A DNA stretch of 20,433 nucleotides from CAMBDR01 sp046597185 (GTDB taxonomy: Bacteria; Pseudomonadota; Gammaproteobacteria; Burkholderiales; Burkholderiaceae_D). The notes below the pieces were generated by a model. It saw nothing but the letters and a program-made list of their open reading frames with translations, made no database searches and was not told where the DNA came from. Positions 7,883-14,860 of the stretch are shown one piece after another; positions within the stretch are counted from its first letter, which is position 1; every line of letters begins with the position of its first letter. The stretch spans positions 1 through 20,433 of the forward strand of contig JBKJLF010000539.1 in NCBI GenBank assembly GCA_046597185.1, written 5' to 3'. Made by a program: the position numbers and the translations under genes.

Positions 7883-9586
7883 CTATTCCTCAAGCTGGTT
7901 CGAGATGCGCATCGCTTCCGAAACCGTGGTCTTACCCTGAATCACCAGGGTGACGGCATGGCGGCGCAAGGTATTGCCCGCCATTTGCGCGGTAGCGACT
8001 TTCATAAAATGCGCCGGATCATGGTGGCTGGCCGCATCCGCCACGGCTTGGGTAATTTCCAGCATTTCATACACCCCCACCCGGCCGCGATAACCCATAC
8101 CATTGCAATGCGAACAACCCCGCCCATGCACATAGCTCGGCTTATCGACTTTATCATGCAATTCGGCCGTCAGCCATTCACGCTCATTGGGTAGCAAAAC
8201 ATACGGTTCAGTGCAACTTTCGCAAATCACGCGCACCAAGCGCTGCGCCAACACCGCCTGCAAAGAACTGCCTATCATATAGCGCGCCACCCCCATATCC
8301 GCCAAACGCAGTGGCGTGCTGACGGCATCATTGGTATGTAAGGTGGAAAGCACCAGGTGACCCGTCATCGCTGCGCGCAAACCAATTTGCGCGGTTTCCT
8401 GATCACGCATTTCGCCCACCAGTAAAATATCCGGATCTTGCCGCAAGGAAGAACGCAGCACGCGCGCAAAAGTAAGGTCGATTTTATCGTTGACTTGCAC
8501 CTGGTTAATGCCAGGCAGGCGATATTCAACCGGGTCTTCGACGGTAATTAATTTCTTTTCCAGCGAATTTAATTCCGACAAAGCGCAATAAAGCGTGGTA
8601 GTTTTACCACTCCCGGTGGGCCCGGTCACTAAAACCAGGCCGTTCGGTCGTTGAATAATGGCGCGAAAACGCTCCAACATGGCTTTGGGCATGCCGATGG
8701 CGTCCAGCTTTAACACCGTGCCACTTTGATTTAACAGCCGCATCACCACCGATTCGCCATACTGGGTGGGCATGGTCGAGATACGCACGTCGATACGTTG
8801 TTGTTTTACTTTGGTGACAAACCGACCATCCTGCGGCAGGCGTTTTTCGGAAATATCCAAGTCGGACATCAATTTCAGGCGTAGCGACAGGGCCGATGCA
8901 ATTTTGATATCGGCCTCAGTTTGCAGATGTAACACGCCATCGATGCGAAAGCGGATATACAGGCGCGTTTCCTGTGGTTCGATATGAATATCCGAGGCGC
9001 GCACTTGTACTGCATCATCAAATACCGATTGCAGCAATTTGACGATGGGGGCTTCTTCCAGACCGGGGGTTAAGGCCAGCGCGCCGAAATCGACCACGGA
9101 ATCGCCCAGGTCTTGCTCCAATTCACGGGCGAAATCGGTAATTTCGTCGGTACGACGGTAAATTCGGTCAATTGCCAGCAACAGCTCGGATTCGTTCACC
9201 ACCGCCAATTCAATATTACGTTTGACGATGCGTGACACTTCATCGTAGGCAAACAAATCGGTCGGGTCGGCCATGCCCACCAACAGATTCGCGCCCTTGT
9301 CTTCCATCACCAACACCCGGAAGCGGCGCGCCTGGGTTTCTGGCAACAGGCGCACCAGATCGGCATTTAAATTATAAAACTTGAGATTGATATAAGGCAC
9401 ATTCAATTGCCGCGCCAAGGCTCCCGAGATTTGCTCTTCGGTGACAAAGCCTTTTTCGATAAATACCCGCCCCAGCTTGCGGCCGCTACGCTTTTGTTCG
9501 GCCAGCGCAATGGTGAGTTGATCTTCGGTCATCAGCTTTTGCTGGACCAAAATCTCACCCAAGCGTACCTTTTCTGGCCGTGCCAT
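7883..9586 (-). CDS. mshE: MshE pilus extension ATPase with c-di-GMP-binding MshEN domain
   Basis: A protein of 567 residues; AAAGGAG 5 nt before the ATG fixes the start. Residues 8-31 and 37-60 are the two 24-residue MshEN motifs (RLG...Q and KLG...Q) separated by exactly the 5-residue spacer known for c-di-GMP binding. In motif I, Lys17 stands where motif II has Gly46. The ATPase core follows: Walker A GPTGSGKT (322-329), Asp box ITVEDPVEY (347-355), Walker B DILLVGEMRD (386-395), His box TGHLVLSTLHTND (408-420) and a tetracysteine zinc site (Cys455, 458, 491, 494). It powers MSHA pilus polymerisation at the inner membrane and should respond to c-di-GMP. It is the first msh gene of this run. 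Confidence 0.95.
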   Translation of the reverse strand: MARPEKVRLGEILVQQKLMTEDQLTIALAEQKRSGRKLGRVFIEKGFVTEEQISGALARQLNVPYINLKFYNLNADLVRLLPETQARRFRVLVMEDKGANLLVGMADPTDLFAYDEVSRIVKRNIELAVVNESELLLAIDRIYRRTDEITDFARELEQDLGDSVVDFGALALTPGLEEAPIVKLLQSVFDDAVQVRASDIHIEPQETRLYIRFRIDGVLHLQTEADIKIASALSLRLKLMSDLDISEKRLPQDGRFVTKVKQQRIDVRISTMPTQYGESVVMRLLNQSGTVLKLDAIGMPKAMLERFRAIIQRPNGLVLVTGPTGSGKTTTLYCALSELNSLEKKLITVEDPVEYRLPGINQVQVNDKIDLTFARVLRSSLRQDPDILLVGEMRDQETAQIGLRAAMTGHLVLSTLHTNDAVSTPLRLADMGVARYMIGSSLQAVLAQRLVRVICESCTEPYVLLPNEREWLTAELHDKVDKPSYVHGRGCSHCNGMGYRGRVGVYEMLEITQAVADAASHHDPAHFMKVATAQMAGNTLRRHAVTLVIQGKTTVSEAMRISNQLEE

Positions 9587-9725
9587 AGCGACTCCTTTGT
9601 TTGCGTATCAGGCTTGAACCTCATTCACTCATGCGCTACGAGTCTATCACAAGCATTTATCGCATACATTGTTTTGCCATGGCTCCATTGAATTTCCCTG
9701 ATTTGATCCAACACCGCCGATACAA

Positions 9726-10673
9726 CTACACCGCTTCCGCCCCATGCACCCGGTTCGAATACAAATACTGAATCGGCAGCAAGATGGTTTTGCTTTGATT
9801 GTCGATTTCTTTAAATACCAGGCGCAAATCGTGGGCATGTCCGGCAGAAAAAATCGGCTGGTCGCCAATTTCCTGCCCGCCTTGCGAGAGCCAGCCCAGC
9901 ACATCATCGCGATTCAGGGTGTTGGAATCGTTGATATCGGGATCGGTGCGAAATTCATTCATTTCGTGGTACAGGGTGGCCACCACATTTTTCCAGGGGT
10001 GATCAAACACGGCGATGCCATTGTGGAAGTCGCCCTTCACTTCCGAATACACATTGGCCGAATAGTAGAGGGTAAGCCGTCGATAATTGCGATAAATATG
10101 CACCGAGCCATGGTAGCCGCCCAAGCCGTGCAGCGACGAATCTTCGCCCAGCATCAGTTGCACACCGGAAGGGAGAATCAAATTAAACACGCAGGTGCCC
10201 ACATCATGCGGGGCGATTTTGCCTTGGTCGTACAGTTGTATTACCAGCGCTTGCACTTGCGCTTCATTCAGGATTTCGGGTTTGGCATCATCCAACAGCA
10301 GGTGACTGCGATTATCGCAAGTAACCGAGCGTTTGGGGAAATACTGCCGCACCACCTGGGTCAGGCGCTTATCCTGCATGGCTGCAAGAATGGCAGCCTC
10401 GATGGAACTGACATCGCTGTCTTGCCAGGCTGCGCCGCCACCCAGATAGATATTTTGATATTCCATATGCGGCACGGTTTTACCGCCGCGATATTTCAAA
10501 TCATCATCCGGCGAGGCACTCAGACCCGGTGCCACGGTGCGGCCGACGGGAATCAGGCGGCCCGGCAGGCCAGCTAAATGGTAATGGGTTTTTTCGACTG
10601 ACGAGCCAAAGCGCGCATGCACGCGCATCGGTTTGGTTTTGATATGGCTGGCTTGATTTATAGCTTGACTCAT
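9726..10673 (-). CDS. Uncharacterised protein with HExxE...TDP and GW...EIGD motifs (Exordium-like)
   Basis: I chose the ATG at 10673 (315 residues) because GGGAGG precedes it by 5 nt; a GTG at 10679 lies inside that ribosome binding site. No signal peptide or membrane helix is visible. Visible motifs: YLGGGAAW (77-84), a segment IEAAILAAMQDKRLTQVVRQYF (91-112), SLHGLGGYHG (180-189), HEMNEFRTDP (236-245) and GWLSQGGQEIGD (260-271). The combination of a YLGG.W opening, a D..L..V..QYF helix, HExxExxTDP and GW...EIGD resembles bacterial proteins related to plant Exordium/PHI-1. The HExxE helix, distal Glu/Asp and two histidines could bind a metal, but no catalytic activity is established. The gene is 57 nt downstream of the aminopeptidase-like gene and 139 nt upstream of mshE. 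A link to the pilus is not indicated. Confidence 0.6.
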   Translation of the reverse strand: MSQAINQASHIKTKPMRVHARFGSSVEKTHYHLAGLPGRLIPVGRTVAPGLSASPDDDLKYRGGKTVPHMEYQNIYLGGGAAWQDSDVSSIEAAILAAMQDKRLTQVVRQYFPKRSVTCDNRSHLLLDDAKPEILNEAQVQALVIQLYDQGKIAPHDVGTCVFNLILPSGVQLMLGEDSSLHGLGGYHGSVHIYRNYRRLTLYYSANVYSEVKGDFHNGIAVFDHPWKNVVATLYHEMNEFRTDPDINDSNTLNRDDVLGWLSQGGQEIGDQPIFSAGHAHDLRLVFKEIDNQSKTILLPIQYLYSNRVHGAEAV

Positions 10674-10730
10674 ACTCACCTCCCAAGTTGGTATTACCCG
10701 AAAATGATACGGCGTTCAGCACCCGGGCCC

Positions 10731-11774
10731 TTATCCGACACACCACGCCCCATCGCGATACACCACTTCGTCACCCAGGGTGACGCTTTCGGTTTGCGCA
10801 AACACATCGATATGATATTTACCTTCGCCGCGTTTGATATGCGGCTTGCCATAGCTACCGTGTTTTGCCCCGAGCGACAAGTGTACACCACACATGCGCT
10901 CATAAGTGCCAATATCGCTGACCATGCACTCTTTGGAAAAGGCGCGGTTCATGCCAAAACCCAGCTCACGCACCCAGACCACACCTTCATCGGCGCGAAT
11001 TTTATCCAGTACCGCATCAAATTCCGGGGTGGAATCAAGCGCTGCCACCACTTGGCCCTGTTCGACCACCAAGGTAATCGGCTGCGGCGGGCGGTTGACC
11101 AAAAACAAAGTGTCGCCAAATACAAACACCCGCACTTTGCCGTTGACGGCGGCCAAATCCTTTGATTCGGTAAAGACTTCGCCAATCGGGAATTGCCCGC
11201 CCTTGTTTTGCATCTGGCTGTAGTCACCCACATTCAATTTGGCTGGTTCAAAACGGGTGCCAAATACCAGTTGCGCGCCGCCGCTATCAACCACGCCGCC
11301 ACTGGCCTGATCGATGCGCTGTTTCAGGGCGGCACCCACGCCACGGTAATAGCTCGGATCATACGCCAGCGCGGCGATATAGTGTGCCATCTGCGCGCCG
11401 GGCATGCGTGCCAGGTGCGGGTGTTCGATCACTTTTAAGCCGCGTTTGAATAATTCCACCCGTATCCGGTAGGCCCCGAGGCGAAAATTGGTTGATTGCA
11501 CCAACACCACCAAGCTGGCGGGGGCCAGCAATTCAATTTGCGCCAGCACATCGGTAGCGGGTGTGGCATCAAAATTCAGGCACACGGCCTGTGGCAAACA
11601 GGCGCGATAGGCGGCGCTGACAATTTGCGCCAATTCGGATTGGGTATCAAACACCAGCAAAGCGGCTTGCCCGGCCTCATATTCAAACGCGTGGTTCAAA
11701 ATAGCCTGCACATGGCTTTGCGCCAGGGCCGATAACTGGCTGATGTCAATGGAAGGATCAAGTGCGCTGGTCAT
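10731..11774 (-). CDS. M29-type aminopeptidase-like metalloprotein
   Basis: A protein of 347 residues. The five dimetal ligands of peptidase family M29 (AmpS/aminopeptidase T) can be placed in order: Glu199 (PIGEVF), Glu270 (RELGFGMN), His298 (GVHLSLG), His321 and Asp323 (YHIDVF). The length suits both short M29 peptidases and their relatives such as the ring-cleaving 2,5-dihydroxypyridine dioxygenase NicX, which share this fold, so the substrate is uncertain. No signal peptide is visible; it is probably cytoplasmic. The start at 11774 has only a weak AAAGA-like ribosome binding site. It is divergent from the lysine-rich small gene, with a 100-nt shared upstream region, and precedes the HExxE gene on the same strand, possibly in one transcript. 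Confidence 0.72.
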   Translation of the reverse strand: MTSALDPSIDISQLSALAQSHVQAILNHAFEYEAGQAALLVFDTQSELAQIVSAAYRACLPQAVCLNFDATPATDVLAQIELLAPASLVVLVQSTNFRLGAYRIRVELFKRGLKVIEHPHLARMPGAQMAHYIAALAYDPSYYRGVGAALKQRIDQASGGVVDSGGAQLVFGTRFEPAKLNVGDYSQMQNKGGQFPIGEVFTESKDLAAVNGKVRVFVFGDTLFLVNRPPQPITLVVEQGQVVAALDSTPEFDAVLDKIRADEGVVWVRELGFGMNRAFSKECMVSDIGTYERMCGVHLSLGAKHGSYGKPHIKRGEGKYHIDVFAQTESVTLGDEVVYRDGAWCVG

Positions 11775-11797
11775 GGTGAATATCTTTATTTATCATC

Positions 11798-11825
11798 GTA
11801 CTATTTTTTCAAATGCGTCTATAAT
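11798..11825 (+). promoter_or_regulatory. Promoter of the lysine-rich small protein gene
   Basis: A perfect TATAAT -10 box lies at 11820-11825, about 50 nt before the ATG at 11875. The -35 region is T-rich and poor in consensus. It lies in the divergent intergenic region, so it could also affect the leftward aminopeptidase-like gene. Confidence 0.55.
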
Positions 11826-11874
11826 AATTGGCAGGCAAGATTTGCAGCCTTTCCCCCACTTACCGGAGATTATC

Positions 11875-11985
11875 ATGAGCAAAAGTCAAGACGCAAAAAA
11901 AACAACCAAGAAAGAACCCTTAAAAACACCCAAAGAAAAGCAAGCCGAGAAAAAACTAAAGAAGGAAGCGGCCAAACGCGGGTAA
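11875..11985 (+). CDS. Lysine-rich 36-residue protein
   Basis: The ATG at 11875 has GGAG 6 nt upstream and a TATAAT box about 50 nt upstream, which mark it as the real start; a longer in-frame start at 11743 lies inside the divergent gene and is rejected. The product has 13 lysines and 1 arginine out of 36, no aromatic residue and no cysteine, and alternates K/E/A in its second half, consistent with a charged helix or disorder. Short K-rich proteins of this look occur in betaproteobacteria, to my memory. A role such as nucleic acid or ribosome binding is only a guess from the charge. It converges on the 96-residue gene, with 36 nt between the stops. Confidence 0.7.
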   Translation: MSKSQDAKKTTKKEPLKTPKEKQAEKKLKKEAAKRG

Positions 11986-12021
11986 TAAATAAATCGCGCC
12001 CGCAACTGGTTCACATCAAGT

Positions 12022-12312
12022 TTATTTTTTGTCGTCCGCTTTGGGGCTACGTACTGCGCCACGGCTGGGCGGCCCACGCTTGGGGGCCTCATGCGGGCGC
12101 GATTTGTTTTTCAGCTTGAAAATCGTTTCCGCATCCTGCTCGGCGCGCTCCTGGGTGCGCATTTCCGGCATATCATCATGCAGGGTAAAAAAATCCGCCG
12201 CCTGGGCGCGCATCACATGCTTGATGGCGGCTTCATCGGTCATATCGAACTTTTCTGTCATCAGGGTGGTGACTTCGTCCAGATATTCTTCGTAGGTCAT
12301 TAATTCGGGCAT
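12022..12312 (-). CDS. Conserved-looking hypothetical protein (96 residues)
   Basis: The N-terminal half is acidic and helical (MTYEEYLDEVTTLMTEKFDM, about residues 5-24, then DEAAIKHVMRAQAADFFTLHDD). The C-terminal 30 residues are basic, Pro/Lys/Arg-rich and probably disordered (from KLKNKSRPHE onward). The start at 12312 lacks a clear ribosome binding site; an ATG four codons downstream is an alternative. There is no signal peptide, membrane segment or enzyme motif. Codon use resembles the neighbours and the acidic-to-basic layout is typical of real small proteins. I do not recognise the family and assign no function. Confidence 0.7.
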   Translation of the reverse strand: MPELMTYEEYLDEVTTLMTEKFDMTDEAAIKHVMRAQAADFFTLHDDMPEMRTQERAEQDAETIFKLKNKSRPHEAPKRGPPSRGAVRSPKADDKK

Positions 12313-12392
12313 GGTATTTCACGGTGGGTTAAGGTGGGTGGCAGCGGAGCGATGGGCGATTGTACCGCGATCAGGGGTAAAAGTATATTCTC

Positions 12393-12783
12393 ATGAAGGC
12401 CGATTATAGGGTGTCAAACCCGCTGAGATACCCGCTGACATACGCACTAACACACCTTCGTTCACCCAAGCCCCGCTTGGCGAGCGCAATTTGCACCTTT
12501 GCATCCACCCTACGATGCCGCCCGGCCCGTCGCATACCCTGGCATTCCAGCCTGGCGAACCGATCTGCCTGCTATTGGTGTTTGCTGAAGCATGCGATAC
12601 ACCGGCGCTGGCCATGCGCCAGGAACGGCGCGCCCTCTTGCGCTTGTGAATGAAGCCATGCTGTACTTGCGCCAGCACCCGCAATTGCGCGCCATGTCTT
12701 ACAATCGAGTTCTTCGCGCACATCAAAGCCAGAGGGGAAAATTGCAGCCGCCATGCGATTTTACAATCATCTTGCTAAAGTAA
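12393..12783 (+). pseudogene. Probable frameshifted small gene
   Basis: No intact gene covers 12313-12856, but coding-like sequence continues across frames on the plus strand. ATG at 12393 gives MKADYR. From about 12410 a second frame reads without a stop to TGA at 12647, containing PADIRTNTPSFTQAPLGE, HTLAFQPGEPICLLLVFAEA and MRQERRALLRL. A third frame continues the same helix-like pattern as LVNEAMLYLRQHPQLRAMSY from about 12643 and stops at 12781-12783. Joined, this is one protein of about 125-130 residues needing two single-base frame changes. There is no slippery heptamer at either junction. It could be a decayed gene, a sequencing error or chance. I do not recognise the family. Confidence 0.4.
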
Positions 12784-12856
12784 AAAGGTTTTGCCACCAA
12801 TCGAATCTGCCCCCTTGATTTCATGCGTTTATTCATAAATCGCCAACCAACATGCC

Positions 12857-13951
12857 TCAATGCGCCGGACATCCTTTTTGACAAGCTTTAAATGCCTGTA
12901 CACATTGTTTGCCAAGCAGTCCGCCCGGCTTACTGACATCTTCCATGCATGAATCACGGTCTGCAACGCATTCATTCAAGCACTGCACTCGCGTCTGAGG
13001 CTGCGGTGGTGGCGGAGGCGCTACAAACGGGCCGGCAAATTGCGTGATCTTGCAGCTTGGCGAATTCGGCGCCGCTGCGCTTGCATGAAATTGATCGGCG
13101 CATTGTTTGATCGCGAGCGCAAAATCGGCGTTGGCCTTGCTGTAGCTGGTCTGGCCCGGCAGCATCCACAACGGCGAGGCCGCCGAGTGCGGATTCTTGT
13201 TGATTTGCGAGAGCGCGGTGGCACGAATGCCGAAATCGCGCGACGTACCGCCGCCGCCGATATTGCTAACGCCCATGCGGTGACAGCCATTGCATAAATT
13301 GCCGACCACTTCGACCTTGTAGGCTTTCCAGTCGGCGAAGTCAGCGCCGACAAACGAATACGGTTGGTTGCGATTGAACTGCACATTTCCCGCGCCAGGC
13401 AGCGTATTTGGTCCAGTGATTTGCGACAGATAAGGGGAACGGATGATCGGCCCATTATCATGGCAACTGACGCACGGAAACGAGCTGTTTTTAATGGCGG
13501 TGGGCGTCATCCAGAATGCCGGATTGCCGACGCCTTTACTAGGCGCCTTGACGTTGCCGCTGTGATCTAAGTTCAGCGCGCCCTGATAAAAACAGGTGGC
13601 ACCGTTATTTTTATTGTACTGGATCACGGCAATATCGCCATATTTGCCGGGGTTCAAGTCTTCGTTACGCTTGCGGCAATGCGCGACCACATATGCATTC
13701 GCATTATTGGTCAGCACTTGAAAGCGGCTGCCGGGATCGCAATCCTGATTAAGCTGATCCGGGCGGTCGCAAACGCTGCCAACCATATGGGTGACCGGCA
13801 CCGGCGTACCCTCATCACAATTAAAATCGCGTACCGTGACACCGATCGCCTTATCGCACTTTTGCGCAAACGCTTCCAGCGTGTCGCCGGCATGGACGAG
13901 ATTCGATAGGGCGAGCAATAACCAAACCAACAATAGTTTATAGCAATGCAT
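12857..13951 (-). CDS. Secreted diheme c-type cytochrome-like protein with cysteine-rich tail
   Basis: A protein of 364 residues with AAGGAGAG upstream of the ATG. Residues 1-21 are a signal peptide ending in VHA. Two c-type haem motifs, CVSCH (160-164) and CNGCH (220-224), show export and haem attachment in the periplasm or outside. The N-terminal 150 residues hold several cysteines (32, 45, 61, 71, 92, 120). After a proline-rich linker (312-318), the tail has Cys324, 328, 335, 350, 357 and 361, that is C-x3-C-x6-C, a 14-residue gap, then C-x6-C-x3-C. This mirrored spacing suggests a disulfide-locked helical hairpin. There is no cytochrome operon beside it. An electron-transfer or redox-sensing role is inference. 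The family as a whole is not one I can name. Confidence 0.75.
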   Translation of the reverse strand: MHCYKLLLVWLLLALSNLVHAGDTLEAFAQKCDKAIGVTVRDFNCDEGTPVPVTHMVGSVCDRPDQLNQDCDPGSRFQVLTNNANAYVVAHCRKRNEDLNPGKYGDIAVIQYNKNNGATCFYQGALNLDHSGNVKAPSKGVGNPAFWMTPTAIKNSSFPCVSCHDNGPIIRSPYLSQITGPNTLPGAGNVQFNRNQPYSFVGADFADWKAYKVEVVGNLCNGCHRMGVSNIGGGGTSRDFGIRATALSQINKNPHSAASPLWMLPGQTSYSKANADFALAIKQCADQFHASAAAPNSPSCKITQFAGPFVAPPPPPQPQTRVQCLNECVADRDSCMEDVSKPGGLLGKQCVQAFKACQKGCPAH

Positions 13952-14260
13952 TTCAATCTCTCCTTGTCATCTGACTGGCGGGTAAAGGGTTAGGTAAAAC
14001 AATGCCAATAAACTGCTCGCTTTGCTTTGCTATTTCCCATCACCTAAAAACAGGCAATGGATGACGAACTATCGAGAGCGGGATGTCGGCGTTCCGCGTT
14101 TTAGTATGAGCTCTTAGTAGGTAAGTTACAAGCCATATGTATCGCTTTTGAAGCATAGGTGGCAGGTTTGCAACAGGTAGCGATTCGCTGGGCGGGGGAT
14201 TACAGAAAATGTTGGCTTCCCAATCCCCCCCTTAAGAATTATCCACCAGAAGGAAAACCG
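13952..14260. other. Intergenic region between divergent genes
   Basis: This 309-nt stretch separates the leftward haem protein gene from the rightward small genes and must hold both promoters. I see no convincing -35/-10 pair. It contains the GGGGGATT/AATCCCCC inverted repeat listed separately and no coding potential that I would defend; an in-frame ATG at 14159 extends the downstream gene but lacks a ribosome binding site. Confidence 0.5.
14194..14229 (+). repeat. Inverted repeat in the leader of the small membrane protein gene
   Basis: GGGGGATT (14194-14201) pairs perfectly with AATCCCCC (14222-14229) across a 20-nt loop. A second, competing hairpin TTGG-CTTC-CCAA shares the AA of the right arm. 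The element ends 31 nt before the ATG at 14261. Two mutually exclusive stems in a leader suggest a possible RNA switch or an operator. Function is unknown. Confidence 0.45.
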
Positions 14261-14551
14261 ATGACACTTGTTACCACTTGGTCGTTTGAAAACCGCCTTG
14301 AAGCAACATTTCAACAAACCCTACCCAAACTGGCACCTGAAATCCGTGCCCAGTTCCGCGCACTGATCGAACCCAGAGCCTTGGCAATCATTGCCGCAGT
14401 TCTGGTAGCATGGGTCATTTCCCACGCTGTTGGCTTAGGCGAACTCATCGACTTAGTCATTTTGGCAACGGGTGCCGTTTCGATTGGTCTTGTCGTATTC
14501 ACCGGACTTGGCGCGTACCGGATTGGCAACCACCTATACACGATCACATGA
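14261..14551 (+). CDS. Small two-helix membrane protein resembling a toxin hydrophobic segment
   Basis: The ATG at 14261 has AAGGA 6 nt upstream and gives 96 residues. Residues 1-38 are a polar helical stretch. Two hydrophobic segments follow, about 40-56 (LAIIAAVLVAWVISHAV) and 62-85 (ELIDLVILATGAVSIGLVVF), joined by the turn GLGEL. The pattern ALIEP.AL..I..V..AW..SH..GLGE.IDL.. resembles the DUF6861-like hydrophobic region that precedes toxin domains in some polymorphic toxins; this is from memory and unverified. Here nothing toxin-like follows before the TGA at 14549, so it may be an orphan or truncated module. The next gene begins 12 nt later in the same frame. Confidence 0.6.
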   Translation: MTLVTTWSFENRLEATFQQTLPKLAPEIRAQFRALIEPRALAIIAAVLVAWVISHAVGLGELIDLVILATGAVSIGLVVFTGLGAYRIGNHLYTIT

Positions 14552-14563
14552 ATCGGTACACCT

Positions 14564-14827
14564 ATGATCTCCCTTCTAAAAAAATGGCTGGGGAAAAAAA
14601 TCCCGGCACACCATCCCAGGCTAAGCAAAAATCAGGTACTTGACCTTGCGCGTCAGGCGGTGGCTGAGCACCCGCAATGCGCGCACCTGTATGTAGCCAA
14701 TTTACGGAGCGAATCTGGCAAATTGATATGGGTTGTTGGAACGGCTGTGCGTGGCAGTTCATTGGAAGTCATCGTCGATGATCAGCTTGAAAAAGTGATT
14801 GAAATTATATATTTCGCTGGCCGTTAA
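14564..14827 (+). CDS. Small hypothetical protein (87 residues)
   Basis: A protein of 87 residues: basic N-terminus (LLKKWLGKK), a helix (SKNQVLDLARQAVAEHP, 21-37), then strand-like segments (KLIWVVGT, SSLEVIVDD, KVIEIIYF). The W-V-V-G-T ... V-I-V-D-D ... V-I-E-I order resembles small alpha+beta proteins that end in a beta-sheet, including some immunity-like and PepSY-like proteins, but I cannot assign it to a family. There is no signal peptide. It starts 12 nt after the stop of the small membrane protein gene and in the same frame, so the two form an operon, or one readthrough product. The ribosome binding site is weak. It converges on the pentapeptide-repeat gene, with 33 nt between the stops. 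Confidence 0.6.
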   Translation: MISLLKKWLGKKIPAHHPRLSKNQVLDLARQAVAEHPQCAHLYVANLRSESGKLIWVVGTAVRGSSLEVIVDDQLEKVIEIIYFAGR

Positions 14828-14860
14828 CATCAACACGACGAACCAAGCAAGGGTATTTTG

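Noticed and set aside
12391..12726. Minus-strand frame of 111 codons
   Set aside because: No recognisable motif and high Arg/Ser/Trp content typical of a shadow; the plus-strand joined frames look more protein-like.
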